Below are positions 35,199 through 44,166 of a stretch of 62,465 bases of DNA, piece after piece; position 1 is the first letter of the stretch, and every line of letters starts with the position of its first letter. This stretch comes from Pseudomonas caricapapayae. Its GTDB lineage: Bacteria; Pseudomonadota; Gammaproteobacteria; Pseudomonadales; Pseudomonadaceae. The DNA lies in NCBI RefSeq assembly GCF_001400735.1, contig NZ_LJPW01000139.1, positions 1-62,465 of the forward strand. Direction: 5' to 3'. The notes under the pieces are model-generated. The model worked only from the letters and a program-made list of their open reading frames with translations, was not told where the DNA came from and did no database searches. A program made the position numbers and the translations under genes.

Positions 35199-36223
35199 TC
35201 AGCCCTGCATTACCAGCTTGATATCGGCGGCCAGTTCGCGCACGCGCGCCTCCTCGGTGTCCCATGAGCACATGAAGCGTGCGCCGCCGTTGCCGATGAA
35301 GGTGTAGAAGCGCCAGCCTCTGGCGGTCAATGCGGCAATGGCCGGTTCCGACAATTGCAGGAAGACGCCATTGGCCTGCACCGGAAACATCAGCTCTACG
35401 CCCGGAATATCCCTGACCAGTTCGGCCAGGAGCTGTGCACAACGGTTGGCATGGCGTGCGTGTTTGAGCCAGGCGTCGTTTTCCAGCAGACCGACCCACG
35501 GCGCAGACAGAAAGCGCATTTTCGACGCCAGTTGCCCGGCCTGCTTGCAGCGATAATCGAAGTCTTCGGCCAGGTCATGGTTGAAGAACAGGATGGCTTC
35601 GCCTAGGTTCCGCCGAAGCACAACACATCAACGCCGGACTTCCAGGTCAGTTCAGCCGGAGACGCCTCCAGAAAGGCACAGGCGTTGGAGAACCGCGCAC
35701 CGTCCATGTGCAGATGCAGGCCCAGTTCCTTGCAGGTCGCGCTGATCGCCTTGAGCTCTGCGGGTTGATACACGCCGCCGACCTCGGTCGCTTGAGTCAG
35801 GGTTACGACGCGCGGCTTGGGGTAGTGAATGTCCTGGCGCTTGAGCGCTACTTCGCGAATCGATTCCGGGGTCAGCTTGCCGCCCGCGCTGCGAGCCGTC
35901 AGCAGCTTGGAACCATTGGAGAAAAACTCTGGCGCTCCGCACTCATCGGTTTCGACGTGAGCCGTTTCCGAGCAGATGACACTGTGGTAACTCTGGCACA
36001 GCGATGACAGCGCCAGCGAGTTGGCCGCCGTGCCGTTGAAGGCAAAAAACACTTCGCAGTCGGTTTCGAACAGACGACGGAAATCATCTGAAGCGCGTGC
36101 AGTCCATTGATCGTCGCCATAGGCACGTTGATGCCCTTTGTTCGCCTGCTCCATGGCCGCCCACGCTTCAGGGCAGATACCGGAATAGTTGTCGCTGGCG
36201 AACTGTTGGCTTTGGTCTGTCAT
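35199..36223 (-). pseudogene. Low-specificity L-threonine aldolase gene disrupted by a 16-base deletion
   Basis: The first part (start ATG at 36223, MTDQSQQFASDNYSG) reads a pyridoxal-phosphate threonine aldolase through DVLCFGGT and then hits TAG at 35603-35605. The rest, GEAILFFNHDLAEDFDYRC to the normal C-terminus, continues in another frame. From the family, the junction should read GGTKNGMAVGEA; the sequence has lost 16 bases between 35605 and 35606. The total of 1025 plus 16 gives 1041, exactly 347 codons. The lost part includes the lysine that binds the cofactor, so neither fragment should be active. A sequencing error of this size is unlikely. Confidence 0.85.
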
Positions 36224-36322
36224 GTCCGATTCCTTATGGGCGATTATGGTGCGCACTGTAGCGACAATATAAGGTGCGGTCATGTGTTGGCTGCACGACG
36301 CAATTCCGCATTCAGGAGCAAT

Positions 36323-37066
36323 ATGGATCTTTCCAACCCGCCTTTTCTGCCCGGACGCAACAAGGCGCTGGACCTGCTCAAGTGGCTGGCGATGCTGAGC
36401 ATGGTGCTCGATCATCTCCGCTACGTGGGTTGGTCAGTTGATTTTCTTTACGTGCCGGGGCGTTTCGCTTTTCCCTGGTTCTGTCTGGCGATTGCCGTAA
36501 ACCTTTCACGACGCAGCGCCGCCATTGTGGCCCCGCGCGTGCAATGGCGCTACCTGGGCTGGCTGCTGGTATTTGCTGTGTTATCGGAGATCCCGTATCG
36601 CTTGTTCATGGCGGACACGACCGTCCTGAACGTGATGCCGACCCTGCTGCTGGGGCTGCTGATTGCTCAAGGCTGGCGGCACCGTAATGTCACAACCCGG
36701 ACCATGGCCATCGTCGCGCTGCTGCTGGGCGCGGTTTTTCAGCAGCAATTGATGTTTGGTTTTGCCGGTGTGCTGCTGCCACTGGTCTTTGTACTGGTAT
36801 TGGAAAAGCGGCTTTGGTATTCGGTGTTTCCGGCGGCTTTCTGTCTGGCAGGCAATGCCTGGCCACAGATGATTGCCGGCGCGAGCTGGGGCGATCCGGT
36901 TTCCATCGGTTCGATAGTCGCCTGCCTGTTGGCTCCCGCGCTGGGCATGGTGCTACTGCGTAGCAAACCAAAGTTTGCAGTGATCCCGATGCGGCGCTGG
37001 GCCTATGCGATCTACCCGCTGCATTTTCTGGTACTGCTGGGCGCGCGGGCGGTGCTGGAACCATAA
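36323..37066 (+). CDS. TraX family membrane protein
   Basis: The 247-residue protein starts at the ATG at 36323 (MDLSNPPFLPGRNKALDLLKW) after CAGGAGCAAT. It has about seven predicted membrane helices and the TraX-like features DLLKWLAMLSMVLDH near the start and MRRWAYAIYPLHFLVLL at the end. TraX acetylates the F-pilin N-terminus on plasmids; chromosomal TraX-like proteins like this one have no known substrate. No conjugation genes are nearby. The stop lies at the edge of a perfect palindrome. Confidence 0.85.
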   Translation: MDLSNPPFLPGRNKALDLLKWLAMLSMVLDHLRYVGWSVDFLYVPGRFAFPWFCLAIAVNLSRRSAAIVAPRVQWRYLGWLLVFAVLSEIPYRLFMADTTVLNVMPTLLLGLLIAQGWRHRNVTTRTMAIVALLLGAVFQQQLMFGFAGVLLPLVFVLVLEKRLWYSVFPAAFCLAGNAWPQMIAGASWGDPVSIGSIVACLLAPALGMVLLRSKPKFAVIPMRRWAYAIYPLHFLVLLGARAVLEP

Positions 37067-37133
37067 CTATCGTGCGACGCTCCGCGTCGCACGATAGTTA
37101 TGGACGCTCTGCGTCCTCTTGCAACGCAGAGCG
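37065..37133. repeat. Intergenic palindromic repeat, copy 4, with a perfect 16-bp stem
   Basis: AACTATCGTGCGACGC (37065-37080) pairs perfectly with its reverse complement at 37084-37099 across TCC. The stop codon of the TraX-like gene runs into the first arm. GGACGCTCTGCGTCC and a partial AACGCAGAGCGCC follow. The element lies between convergent genes and could terminate both. Confidence 0.8.
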
Positions 37134-37145
37134 CCCCTTCAGGCA

Positions 37146-38342
37146 TCAGCTGTTAGGCAGCAACCGGCAGGTGATGCTCTTGATATACCGCGTCTCGGCA
37201 ATGGCCGGGTGTACCGGGTGGTCCGGGCCCTGGCCACCGCGTTCCAGCAGCTGGATGTTGCGGTCCAGATGGCGGGCGCTGGTCAGGAGGATGTTTTGCA
37301 GGTCGTCTTCCGGCAGGTGCATCGAGCACGATGCGCTGACCAGAATGCCGTCCTTGCTGAGCAGGCGCATGGCTTGCTCGTTCAGGCGGCGGTAGGCGCC
37401 TTCACCGTTTTTCATGTCTTTCTTGCGTTTGATGAACGCAGGCGGGTCGGCGACGATGACATCGAAACGCTCTTCAGCGGCTTTCAGTTCCTTGAGCGCT
37501 TCGAAGACGTCGCCTTCGATGCAGGTCATTTTTTCTGCAAAGCCGTTCAGCGCCGCATTGCGCTCCACGCCATCCAGTGCAAAAGACGAGGCATCGACGC
37601 AGGTCACGTCGCTGGCACCAAAGGCTGCTGCCTGAATCCCCCAGCCACCGATGTAGCTGTACAGGTCCAGCACACGCTTGCCTTTAACGTAAGGCGCTAT
37701 GCGCGCGCGGTTCATGCGATGGTCGTAGAACCAGCCGGTCTTCTGTCCGGCCATGACCGGCGCTTCGAACTTGACGCCGTTCTCTTCCAGCGCAACCCAT
37801 TCAGGAACCAGACCGAACACGGTCTCGACATAACGATTCAGGCCTTCCGCATCACGAGCGGCCGAATCATTCTTGAACAGGATGCCGCTTGGCTTGATGA
37901 CCTGAACCAGCGCCGCAATGATATCGTCCTTGTGGTTTTCCATCGTGGCCGAGGCCAGTTGAACCACCAGAATGTCACCGAACCGGTCCACCACCAGACC
38001 CGGCATCAGGTCTGAATCGCCGTAGACCAAACGGTAGAAAGGCTTGTCGAACAGGCGCTCGCGCAGCGACAGTGCGACGTTGAGGCGATGCACGAGCAGG
38101 GATTTGTCGAGTGGCAGTTTGATGTCGCGCGACAGCAAGCGTGCGCAGATCAGGTTGTTCGGGCTCATCGCGACGATGCCCAGCGGCTTGCCGCCCGCAG
38201 CTTCGAGGATTGCCTGATCACCGGCTGCAAAGCCATGCAGCGGGGTGGCGGCTACGTCGATCTCGTTGCTGTAGACCCACAGATGACCGGCGCGCAGGCG
38301 GCGGTCGGCATTGGCTTTGAGGCGCAAGCTAGGCAGGGACAT
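37146..38342 (-). CDS. rlmI: 23S rRNA (cytosine-1962-C5)-methyltransferase
   Basis: The 398-residue RNA methyltransferase has an N-terminal PUA domain (about residues 1-75, RLLAGHLWVYSNE-type opening), a central EEHD-like region, and a Rossmann methyltransferase domain with LDLYSYIGGWGIQAAAFGA near residue 225, DPPAFIKRKKDM near residue 300 and the catalytic-type SCSMHL near residue 345. This is the RlmI/YccW layout. The ATG follows AGGAGCGACGTC. It is monocistronic. Confidence 0.94.
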   Translation of the reverse strand: MSLPSLRLKANADRRLRAGHLWVYSNEIDVAATPLHGFAAGDQAILEAAGGKPLGIVAMSPNNLICARLLSRDIKLPLDKSLLVHRLNVALSLRERLFDKPFYRLVYGDSDLMPGLVVDRFGDILVVQLASATMENHKDDIIAALVQVIKPSGILFKNDSAARDAEGLNRYVETVFGLVPEWVALEENGVKFEAPVMAGQKTGWFYDHRMNRARIAPYVKGKRVLDLYSYIGGWGIQAAAFGASDVTCVDASSFALDGVERNAALNGFAEKMTCIEGDVFEALKELKAAEERFDVIVADPPAFIKRKKDMKNGEGAYRRLNEQAMRLLSKDGILVSASCSMHLPEDDLQNILLTSARHLDRNIQLLERGGQGPDHPVHPAIAETRYIKSITCRLLPNS

Positions 38343-38423
38343 GACGTCGCTCCTGAAAAAAGAGCGGGATTATAGCGCGTCATCCCGGTCATGCGCCGGG
38401 ATGACTGCAATAATCGCAGCCGA

Positions 38424-38963
38424 TTACGCTGACAGCGCTTCGATCAGTTTGCTGTTGAAAGCAGGGATATCATCCGGCTGGCGGCTGCTGATCAGCGTAC
38501 CGTCGGTTACCACCTCCTGATCAACCCACTTCGCGCCTGCGTTGACCAGGTCATCTTTCAGCGTCTTGAAGCTGGTCAGCGTTTTACCTTTCACCAGCCC
38601 CGCCGATATCAGCAGCCAGCCACCGTGGCAAATGACGGCCACCGGCTTGCCGGAGGCCTCGATGTCCTTGACGAGCTTCTGTGCATCGGTGTCTATGCGG
38701 ATCGTATCGGAATTCTGTACGCCGCCCGGCAGGACCACGCCGTGGTAGTCGTTGGCGTTGGCAGCCTTGAACGTGCGATCGATCTTGAAATCGTCGGCAG
38801 GTTTGTCGTGATTCCAGCCTTTGACCTTGCCCTCGTCGGTGGAAAGGATTTCCACGGTGGCACCTGCTTGTTCCAGCGCTTCCTTCGGGCCGGTCAGTTC
38901 GACCTGTTCGAAACCGTCGGTTACAAGAATTGCGATGTGTTTGCCAGTCAGTGCTTTGGACAT
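38424..38963 (-). CDS. DJ-1/PfpI family protein (type 1 glutamine amidotransferase-like)
   Basis: The 179-residue protein starts at the ATG at 38963 (MSKALTGKHIAILVTDGFEQVE) after CTGGAGGATCCC. The nucleophile elbow is VICHGGWLL, with cysteine near residue 115 followed by histidine, as in the PfpI/YhbO/YraA group. The early glutamate in DGFEQVEL is conserved. Members act as stress proteins with glyoxalase or deglycase-type chemistry; the exact activity is not resolved by sequence. Confidence 0.92.
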   Translation of the reverse strand: MSKALTGKHIAILVTDGFEQVELTGPKEALEQAGATVEILSTDEGKVKGWNHDKPADDFKIDRTFKAANANDYHGVVLPGGVQNSDTIRIDTDAQKLVKDIEASGKPVAVICHGGWLLISAGLVKGKTLTSFKTLKDDLVNAGAKWVDQEVVTDGTLISSRQPDDIPAFNSKLIEALSA

Positions 38964-39147
38964 GGGATCCTCCAGTGTCGGGCTATGGTGTGGCGTCTGG
39001 CGGGCCGTTTTGCGGTCGCCATTCACGCCGTCAACACAAGGTCCGAAGCCTGGCGTTTGGCAAAGTTCCGAGAATATCTTCGTCTCGGGTGATGGACCGT
39101 TTCCCCGCAAGGGGTCAGAATCCAGACATTACCGTGAGTAAAATTCT

Positions 39148-40014
39148 ATGTCCGAAGAGCTAAGTCCAGAACAGATCCAGCAAGCGTTGCAGGGCATCAG
39201 CGTGCCCCCGCAGCCGCAGATCATGGTGGATCTGCAGATGGAGCAATACATGCCCGATCCGGACCTGGGAGCAATTGCCCGACTGATTGCGCAGGATCCA
39301 GGGCTGTCCGGGGCGTTGCTGAAGATTGTAAATTCTGCTCACTATGGCCTGTCCAACAAGATCGCCTCGATCGAAAAGGCCGTGAATCTGCTTGGCAGCC
39401 GCACCGTCATCAACCTGATCAACGCGCAGTCGATCAGAGGCGAGATGACCGATGAAACCATCGTCGCGCTCAACCGCTTCTGGGATACGGCGCAGGATGT
39501 TGCAATGACCAGTCTCACGCTGGCCAAGCGCATCGGCTCGCAGACTGTGGATGAATCCTACGCGCTGGGCCTGTTCCATGACTGTGGCATTCCGTTGATG
39601 CTCAAGCGTTTCCCGAATTACATGCCCGTGCTGGAAGATGCCTACGCCAACGCAGGACCCGATTGCCGCGTCGTCGATACCGAAAACAACGCGTTCGATA
39701 CCAACCACTCGGTCGTCGGCTACTACACTGCCAAGTCATGGCGCTTGCCTGCGCACGTTACCGACGCGATCGCCAATCATCACAACGCATTGGCGATTTT
39801 TCAGGACGATACCAGTCGAAATGCTCCACTCAAGAACCTTTTGGCTCCCCTGAAGATGGCTGAGCATATCTGTCAGTCTTATCAGGTATTGGGCAACCAG
39901 GACGAAGATCACGAATGGGAATGCATTGGTGCGCTGGTGCTGGATTACGTGGGTTTGTCCGAATATGACTTTGAATACCTGAGGGAAAGCATCCGTGAGC
40001 TGGGTGCGCGCTGA
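39148..40014 (+). CDS. HDOD domain protein
   Basis: The 288-residue protein is almost entirely a HDOD domain: SVPPQPQIMVDL, IARLIAQDPGLSGALLKIVNSAHYG, IEKAVNLLGSRTVINLINAQS, then ALGLFHDCGIPLML and HHNALAIF. HDOD proteins are non-enzymatic relatives of HD phosphohydrolases and usually act in signalling or regulation in Pseudomonas. It lies 45 bases upstream of mutM in the same direction. The specific role is unknown. Confidence 0.9.
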   Translation: MSEELSPEQIQQALQGISVPPQPQIMVDLQMEQYMPDPDLGAIARLIAQDPGLSGALLKIVNSAHYGLSNKIASIEKAVNLLGSRTVINLINAQSIRGEMTDETIVALNRFWDTAQDVAMTSLTLAKRIGSQTVDESYALGLFHDCGIPLMLKRFPNYMPVLEDAYANAGPDCRVVDTENNAFDTNHSVVGYYTAKSWRLPAHVTDAIANHHNALAIFQDDTSRNAPLKNLLAPLKMAEHICQSYQVLGNQDEDHEWECIGALVLDYVGLSEYDFEYLRESIRELGAR

Positions 40015-40059
40015 TCCTGCGCGCCGCCAGGCTGTCCTGTCTGCACAACCGAGTTACCC

Positions 40060-40872
40060 ATGCCTGAATTACCCGAAGTCGAAACCACCCGTCGTGGCAT
40101 TGCGCCCCATCTTGAAGGTCAGCGTGTCAGTCGCGTGATCGTGCGCGATAGCCGTCTGCGCTGGCCCGTCCCTGAAGACCTGGACATCCGTTTGTCCGGG
40201 CAGCGCATCGTGCAGGTGGATCGGCGCGCCAAGTACCTTTTGATTCAGGCCGAAGCAGGCACTTTGATAAGCCATCTGGGCATGTCGGGCAATCTGCGCC
40301 TCGTTGAAGCCGGGCTTCCGGCGCTCAAGCACGAACATGTCGATATTGAGCTGGAGTCCGGACTGGCCCTGCGCTACACCGACCCGCGTCGCTTCGGGGC
40401 GATGCTCTGGAGTCTCGATCCGCATAACCACGAGCTGTTGATTCGTCTGGGACCGGAGCCGCTGACCGACCTGTTCGACGGTCAGCGCCTTTACGAGCGC
40501 TCGCGTGGCAAGTCGATTGCGGTCAAACCGTTCGTCATGGACAACGCCGTGGTGGTCGGGGTGGGCAATATTTATGCGACCGAAGCACTGTTCGCGGCGG
40601 GTATCGACCCGCGCCGTGATGCTGGCAGCATCTCACGTGCGCGTTATCTGAAGCTCGCCATCGAGATCAAGCGGATTCTGGCCTACGCTATAGAGCGTGG
40701 TGGCACCACACTCCGGGACTTCATCGGCGGCGACGGTAAACCAGGGTATTTCCAGCAGGAGCTATTCGTCTACGGACGTGGCGGTCAACCATGCAAGGTG
40801 TGCGGTACGACGTTGCGTGAGGTCAAGCTGGGTCAGCGCGCCAGTGTCTACTGTGCAAAATGCCAGCGCTGA
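40060..40872 (+). CDS. mutM: Formamidopyrimidine-DNA glycosylase
   Basis: The 270-residue base-excision repair enzyme removes 8-oxoguanine and formamidopyrimidines. The N-terminal catalytic proline and glutamate are in MPELPEVETTRRG. The helix-two-turn-helix region DNAVVVGVGNIYATEALFAAGI is near residue 165. The zinc finger CKVCGTTLREV...YCAKCQR closes the protein. Everything needed for activity is present. Confidence 0.98.
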   Translation: MPELPEVETTRRGIAPHLEGQRVSRVIVRDSRLRWPVPEDLDIRLSGQRIVQVDRRAKYLLIQAEAGTLISHLGMSGNLRLVEAGLPALKHEHVDIELESGLALRYTDPRRFGAMLWSLDPHNHELLIRLGPEPLTDLFDGQRLYERSRGKSIAVKPFVMDNAVVVGVGNIYATEALFAAGIDPRRDAGSISRARYLKLAIEIKRILAYAIERGGTTLRDFIGGDGKPGYFQQELFVYGRGGQPCKVCGTTLREVKLGQRASVYCAKCQR

Positions 40873-40966
40873 AATACCCCTGACCCGGTGCCTGGGCCAC
40901 TTGCTTAACCCGCGTCCCTGTTTATAGTGATGGCACCTTAATCCGCTACGCCTGAAGGACCAAGCC

Positions 40967-41305
40967 ATGAGCCCGTTTCGTATTCTCGCTGCCACGCTGA
41001 CGCTGTTCATTGGCCTGCAAGCGCTGCCTGCGATTGCTGCCGACGTCTCCACGGGCAGCGGCGATCCGGTCTACACGATTCAAAACCCGCCAGCGTTCGC
41101 GATGATCGGCGACTTGCTGATTGCTCGTCCGCTGTTGATCGCGGCCACGGTTATCGGCACGGGACTGTTTGTGATTGCAGCGCCCTTTGCCGCGGCTGGC
41201 GGCAACCTCGGTGCAACGGGCAAGGCGCTGGTCGTCGATCCAGGCAAGGCGGCCTTCGTGCGTTGTCTGGGTTGTACCGGCGACGGGTACGGCAAGCAGC
41301 AGTAA
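40967..41305 (+). CDS. Small exported or membrane protein, unknown function
   Basis: The 112-residue protein has a signal peptide (MSPFRILAATLTLFIGLQALPAIA, cut near residue 24) and one or two hydrophobic helices with LLIARPLLIAATVIGTGLFVIAAPFAAAGG. It ends with a CLGCTGDGYGKQQ tail. Pseudomonas homologues between mutM and the ferredoxin gene are sometimes labelled 'multidrug transporter', which the sequence does not support. It is probably an envelope protein. Confidence 0.75.
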   Translation: MSPFRILAATLTLFIGLQALPAIAADVSTGSGDPVYTIQNPPAFAMIGDLLIARPLLIAATVIGTGLFVIAAPFAAAGGNLGATGKALVVDPGKAAFVRCLGCTGDGYGKQQ

Positions 41306-41312
41306 ACCTGTA

Positions 41313-41564
41313 TCAGGCTTTGCTGGTGATGATCCGGTACTTGTCCATCAATTGCTCTTTGCTCTCGACGTGGTTTTCATCCAGAGGGATGCAGTCGACC
41401 GGGCAGACCTGCTGGCATTGAGGCTCGTCGTAGTGCCCCACGCATTCGGTGCACAGGTTCGGGTTGATCACGTAGATCTCCTCACCTTGTGAAATCGCCT
41501 CGTTTGGGCACTCGGGTTCGCAGACGTCGCAATTGATGCAATCGTCAGTGATGATAAGGGACAT
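41313..41564 (-). CDS. YfhL-type 4Fe-4S dicluster ferredoxin
   Basis: The 83-residue protein starts at the ATG at 41564 (MSLIITDDCINCDVCEPECP) after GGCAGGAGCAATTC. It carries two iron-sulfur motifs: CINCDVCEPECP near residues 9-20 and CTECVGHYDEPQCQQVCP near residues 38-55. The eight-residue insert between the second and third cysteines of the second motif is typical of YfhL/Allochromatium-type ferredoxins. It lies 98 bases after coaD, same direction. The redox partner is unknown. Confidence 0.93.
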   Translation of the reverse strand: MSLIITDDCINCDVCEPECPNEAISQGEEIYVINPNLCTECVGHYDEPQCQQVCPVDCIPLDENHVESKEQLMDKYRIITSKA

Positions 41565-41662
41565 GAATTGCTCCTGCCGCGGCCGACGCCGGGGCACATT
41601 AAAACCAATGCGGCGAATTGTGCCGCATTAGGCTTCGGGATGCACCTTCACATGCAGTGCGT

Positions 41663-42142
41663 CTAGAGTTTGAAGCGCTCGGTCAGCGCCTGAGCGACGG
41701 CAGGGTGAACGAATTTGGTGATATCGCCGCCCAACGCCGCGATTTCACGCACCAACGTCGAGGAAATGAACGAGTAGCGCTCCGACGGCGTCAGGAACAG
41801 GCTTTCGACGTCCGGTGCCAATTGGCGATTCATGTTGGCCAGTTGAAACTCGTACTCAAAGTCCGATACCGCGCGTAAGCCGCGCAGAAAGACATTGGCG
41901 TTCTGTTCCTTGGCAAAGTGCGCGAGCAGCGTCGAAAAACCGACAACTTCCACGTTAGGCAGGTGTTTGGTGACTTCGCGGGCCAGCTCGACGCGTTGCT
42001 CCAGAGGGAACAGCGGATTTTTCTTCGGGCTGGCGGCAACCGCAATGACCACTTGGTCGAACAGGCGCGAGGCGCGCTCGACCAAATCTCCATGGCCCTT
42101 GGTAATCGGGTCGAAGGTGCCTGGGTACAACACTCGGTTCAT
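41663..42142 (-). CDS. coaD: Phosphopantetheine adenylyltransferase
   Basis: The 159-residue enzyme adds AMP to 4'-phosphopantetheine in coenzyme A synthesis. It starts MNRVLYPGTFDPITKGHGDL, with the TFDPxxxGH nucleotidyltransferase motif. FLRGLRAVSDFEYEFQLANMN and the C-terminal FISSTLVREIAALGGD are the other family signatures. The start is the ATG at 42142; frames reaching further upstream are not supported. Confidence 0.98.
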   Translation of the reverse strand: MNRVLYPGTFDPITKGHGDLVERASRLFDQVVIAVAASPKKNPLFPLEQRVELAREVTKHLPNVEVVGFSTLLAHFAKEQNANVFLRGLRAVSDFEYEFQLANMNRQLAPDVESLFLTPSERYSFISSTLVREIAALGGDITKFVHPAVAQALTERFKL

Positions 42143-42584
42143 CGCGTCGTCCTGGTCGGAGTCCGTTGTGGGACTCGGATGGTATCGCAGCCTTCCCGAT
42201 GGGCCAAGCTGCGCAGCAGGTCTCACGCGTCGTATTGTGCCGATTATCGGCCATGTCTCAGCCGAAACCCGCAAATTCGGGGTTATTTACCGTGATGGGA
42301 ATAATGTTCAGGGCTTGGTAGTGGGTGCAGATTCTGTGCACGGCGTGGCAAAACAAGCCTGGGTCCTATCGAGCCTCGAATCGGCCTGCCGAGGCATGAT
42401 TCCGGCGAGCAGGCGGGTATTCGGGTTTTGCGACAAACGGTTTTTGGGTGAGGTATCACCACGCGGCTGCACATTGCCTGCGTCGACTTGACACTGCCAC
42501 TGCCTCGATTCTGCCACCATTGCAGCATCTGCCTGCGATAAGATTGCCATCATCTGATCAGCAATTAGAGTGGCCTGGCCCAGC
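42143..42584. promoter_or_regulatory. 442-base gap between divergent coaD and a TetR gene
   Basis: I see no supported gene here. Several overlapping short frames on both strands have no ribosome site or recognisable protein. It should contain the promoters of coaD and of the TetR-type regulator, but no operator stands out. Confidence 0.4.
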
Positions 42585-43247
42585 ATGGCATCCCGTACCA
42601 AAACCCGTGAACGCATCGTGCAAACCAGTCTGGAGCTGTTCAATCAGCAGGGTGAGCGAAGCGTGACCACCAATCATATTGCTGCGCACATGGAAATCTC
42701 GCCCGGCAATCTCTATTACCATTTCGCCAACAAGCAGGCGATCATTGCCGAGCTGTTCACTGAGTACGAGATGCTGGTGGGCAGTTTTCTGACCTTGCCG
42801 ACAGATCGCCTGCCGACCATTGAGGACAAGCGCGATTATTTCCTGGCGATAATCGATGCGATGTGGCGCTACCGGTTCCTGCATCGTGACCTTGAACATC
42901 TGCTGACCTCGGATGCCGAGCTGGCAAGACGCTACCGGCGCTTTTCGTACCGCTGCCTGATGCAGGCGATGACCATCTATCGCGGGTTCATCAAGGCGGG
43001 CATCCTGAAAATGGATGAGTCGCAGATCGAGTGGACCAGTCTCAACACCTGGATCGTGTTGACGTCGTGGGTGCGTTTTCTGTGCACCAATCGGGAAAAC
43101 TCTACCGAGTTGAACCAATCAGCGATTCGACGTGGCGTCTATCAGGTTCTTATGCTCGAATCTGTCTTTGTCGCGCCTCAGGCTCGCGAAGCGTTCGACG
43201 CGTTGTGCGCAACGTTTCATTCGCCGCTGCCCGAGGTTCTGATGTGA
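42585..43247 (+). CDS. TetR family transcriptional regulator
   Basis: The 220-residue protein starts at the ATG at 42585 (MASRTKTRERIVQTSLELFNQQG); a GTG five codons earlier is possible. The TetR helix-turn-helix is clear: SVTTNHIAAHMEISPGNLYYHFANKQAII (about residues 28-56). The rest is a ligand-binding helical domain with many arginines and tyrosines. It resembles the regulator encoded near coaD/rsmD in P. aeruginosa (PA0367). The ligand and targets are unknown. Confidence 0.9.
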   Translation: MASRTKTRERIVQTSLELFNQQGERSVTTNHIAAHMEISPGNLYYHFANKQAIIAELFTEYEMLVGSFLTLPTDRLPTIEDKRDYFLAIIDAMWRYRFLHRDLEHLLTSDAELARRYRRFSYRCLMQAMTIYRGFIKAGILKMDESQIEWTSLNTWIVLTSWVRFLCTNRENSTELNQSAIRRGVYQVLMLESVFVAPQAREAFDALCATFHSPLPEVLM

Positions 43248-43301
43248 ATTTCAGAGCCGATGAGCAGCCTGCTCGTCGGTTCTCTGCCACAGGAGTGTGT
43301 C

Positions 43302-44159
43302 ATGTCCATTGCGCAACTGATCAGCCCCGAGCAACTGGCTGCACGCCAGAAAACCCCAGGCCTGGTGATTCTCGATTGTCGTTATGCGCTTGAAGATTCC
43401 GACTACGGTCAGCGCAGTTACGCCCAGGGGCGTATCGAGGGCGCGTCCTTTGCCGATCTGAAGCGCGACCTCAGCGGACCAGTGGTCAAGGGCAAAACGG
43501 GACGCCACCCGCTACCGGAGCCCCAGGCATTGTTACAGTGCTTTCAGACCTGGGGCATCAATGCTGACAGCGATGTCGTGCTGTATGACGACGGGCCGGG
43601 AATGTATGCCGCACGTGCCTGGTGGTTGCTGGCCTGGATGGGCAAGCGCGAAGGTGTTTATCTGCTCGATGGCGGGTTGAAGGCCTGGCATGCGGCCGGA
43701 TTGCCGTTGAGCCTCGATGCGCCGAATCATGAGCCGGGTCGTTTCAGCGGAGAACCGGACATGTCGATGGTGCTCAGTGGCAGTCGCCTGCATGGCCGTC
43801 TCGGACGCCCGGAAATGACCCTGATCGATGCCCGCGCCGAAGCGCGCTTTCGAGGCGACGTAGAGCCTCTGGACCCGGTTGCCGGGCACATCCCCGGCGC
43901 TCAGTGTGCGGCATGCACTGACAACCTGGGGCCGGATGGACGCTTTTTACCGCCTGATCGGCTCAGGCAGCGTTTCGCCGAAAAGCTCCAGGGCCGTCCA
44001 CCGGAAAGTCTGGTGTCCTATTGCGGTTCGGGGGTCACTGCCTGCCATAACCTGTTCGCCCTTTGCCTGGCCGGCTATCCGTTGGCAACGCTCTATGCAG
44101 GCTCGTGGAGTGAGTGGATCAACGATCCTGAGCATGAAATCGCCACTGGCGCCAGTTGA
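43302..44159 (+). CDS. Thiosulfate/3-mercaptopyruvate sulfurtransferase
   Basis: The 285-residue protein starts at the ATG at 43302 after ACAGGAGTGTGTC. It has two rhodanese domains. The first (about residues 5-130) contains VILDCRYALEDSD and VVLYDDGPGMYAARAWWLL and lacks the cysteine. The second carries the catalytic cysteine loop YCGSGVTACHN near residue 240; CGSGVTA is the loop form of SseA-type mercaptopyruvate sulfurtransferases. It transfers sulfur to cyanide or thiols. Confidence 0.92.
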   Translation: MSIAQLISPEQLAARQKTPGLVILDCRYALEDSDYGQRSYAQGRIEGASFADLKRDLSGPVVKGKTGRHPLPEPQALLQCFQTWGINADSDVVLYDDGPGMYAARAWWLLAWMGKREGVYLLDGGLKAWHAAGLPLSLDAPNHEPGRFSGEPDMSMVLSGSRLHGRLGRPEMTLIDARAEARFRGDVEPLDPVAGHIPGAQCAACTDNLGPDGRFLPPDRLRQRFAEKLQGRPPESLVSYCGSGVTACHNLFALCLAGYPLATLYAGSWSEWINDPEHEIATGAS

Positions 44160-44166
44160 TCCGTCG

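Noticed and set aside
42308..42643. Short frames in the coaD/TetR gap
   Set aside because: They overlap each other and the real genes, with no ribosome site or recognisable domains.
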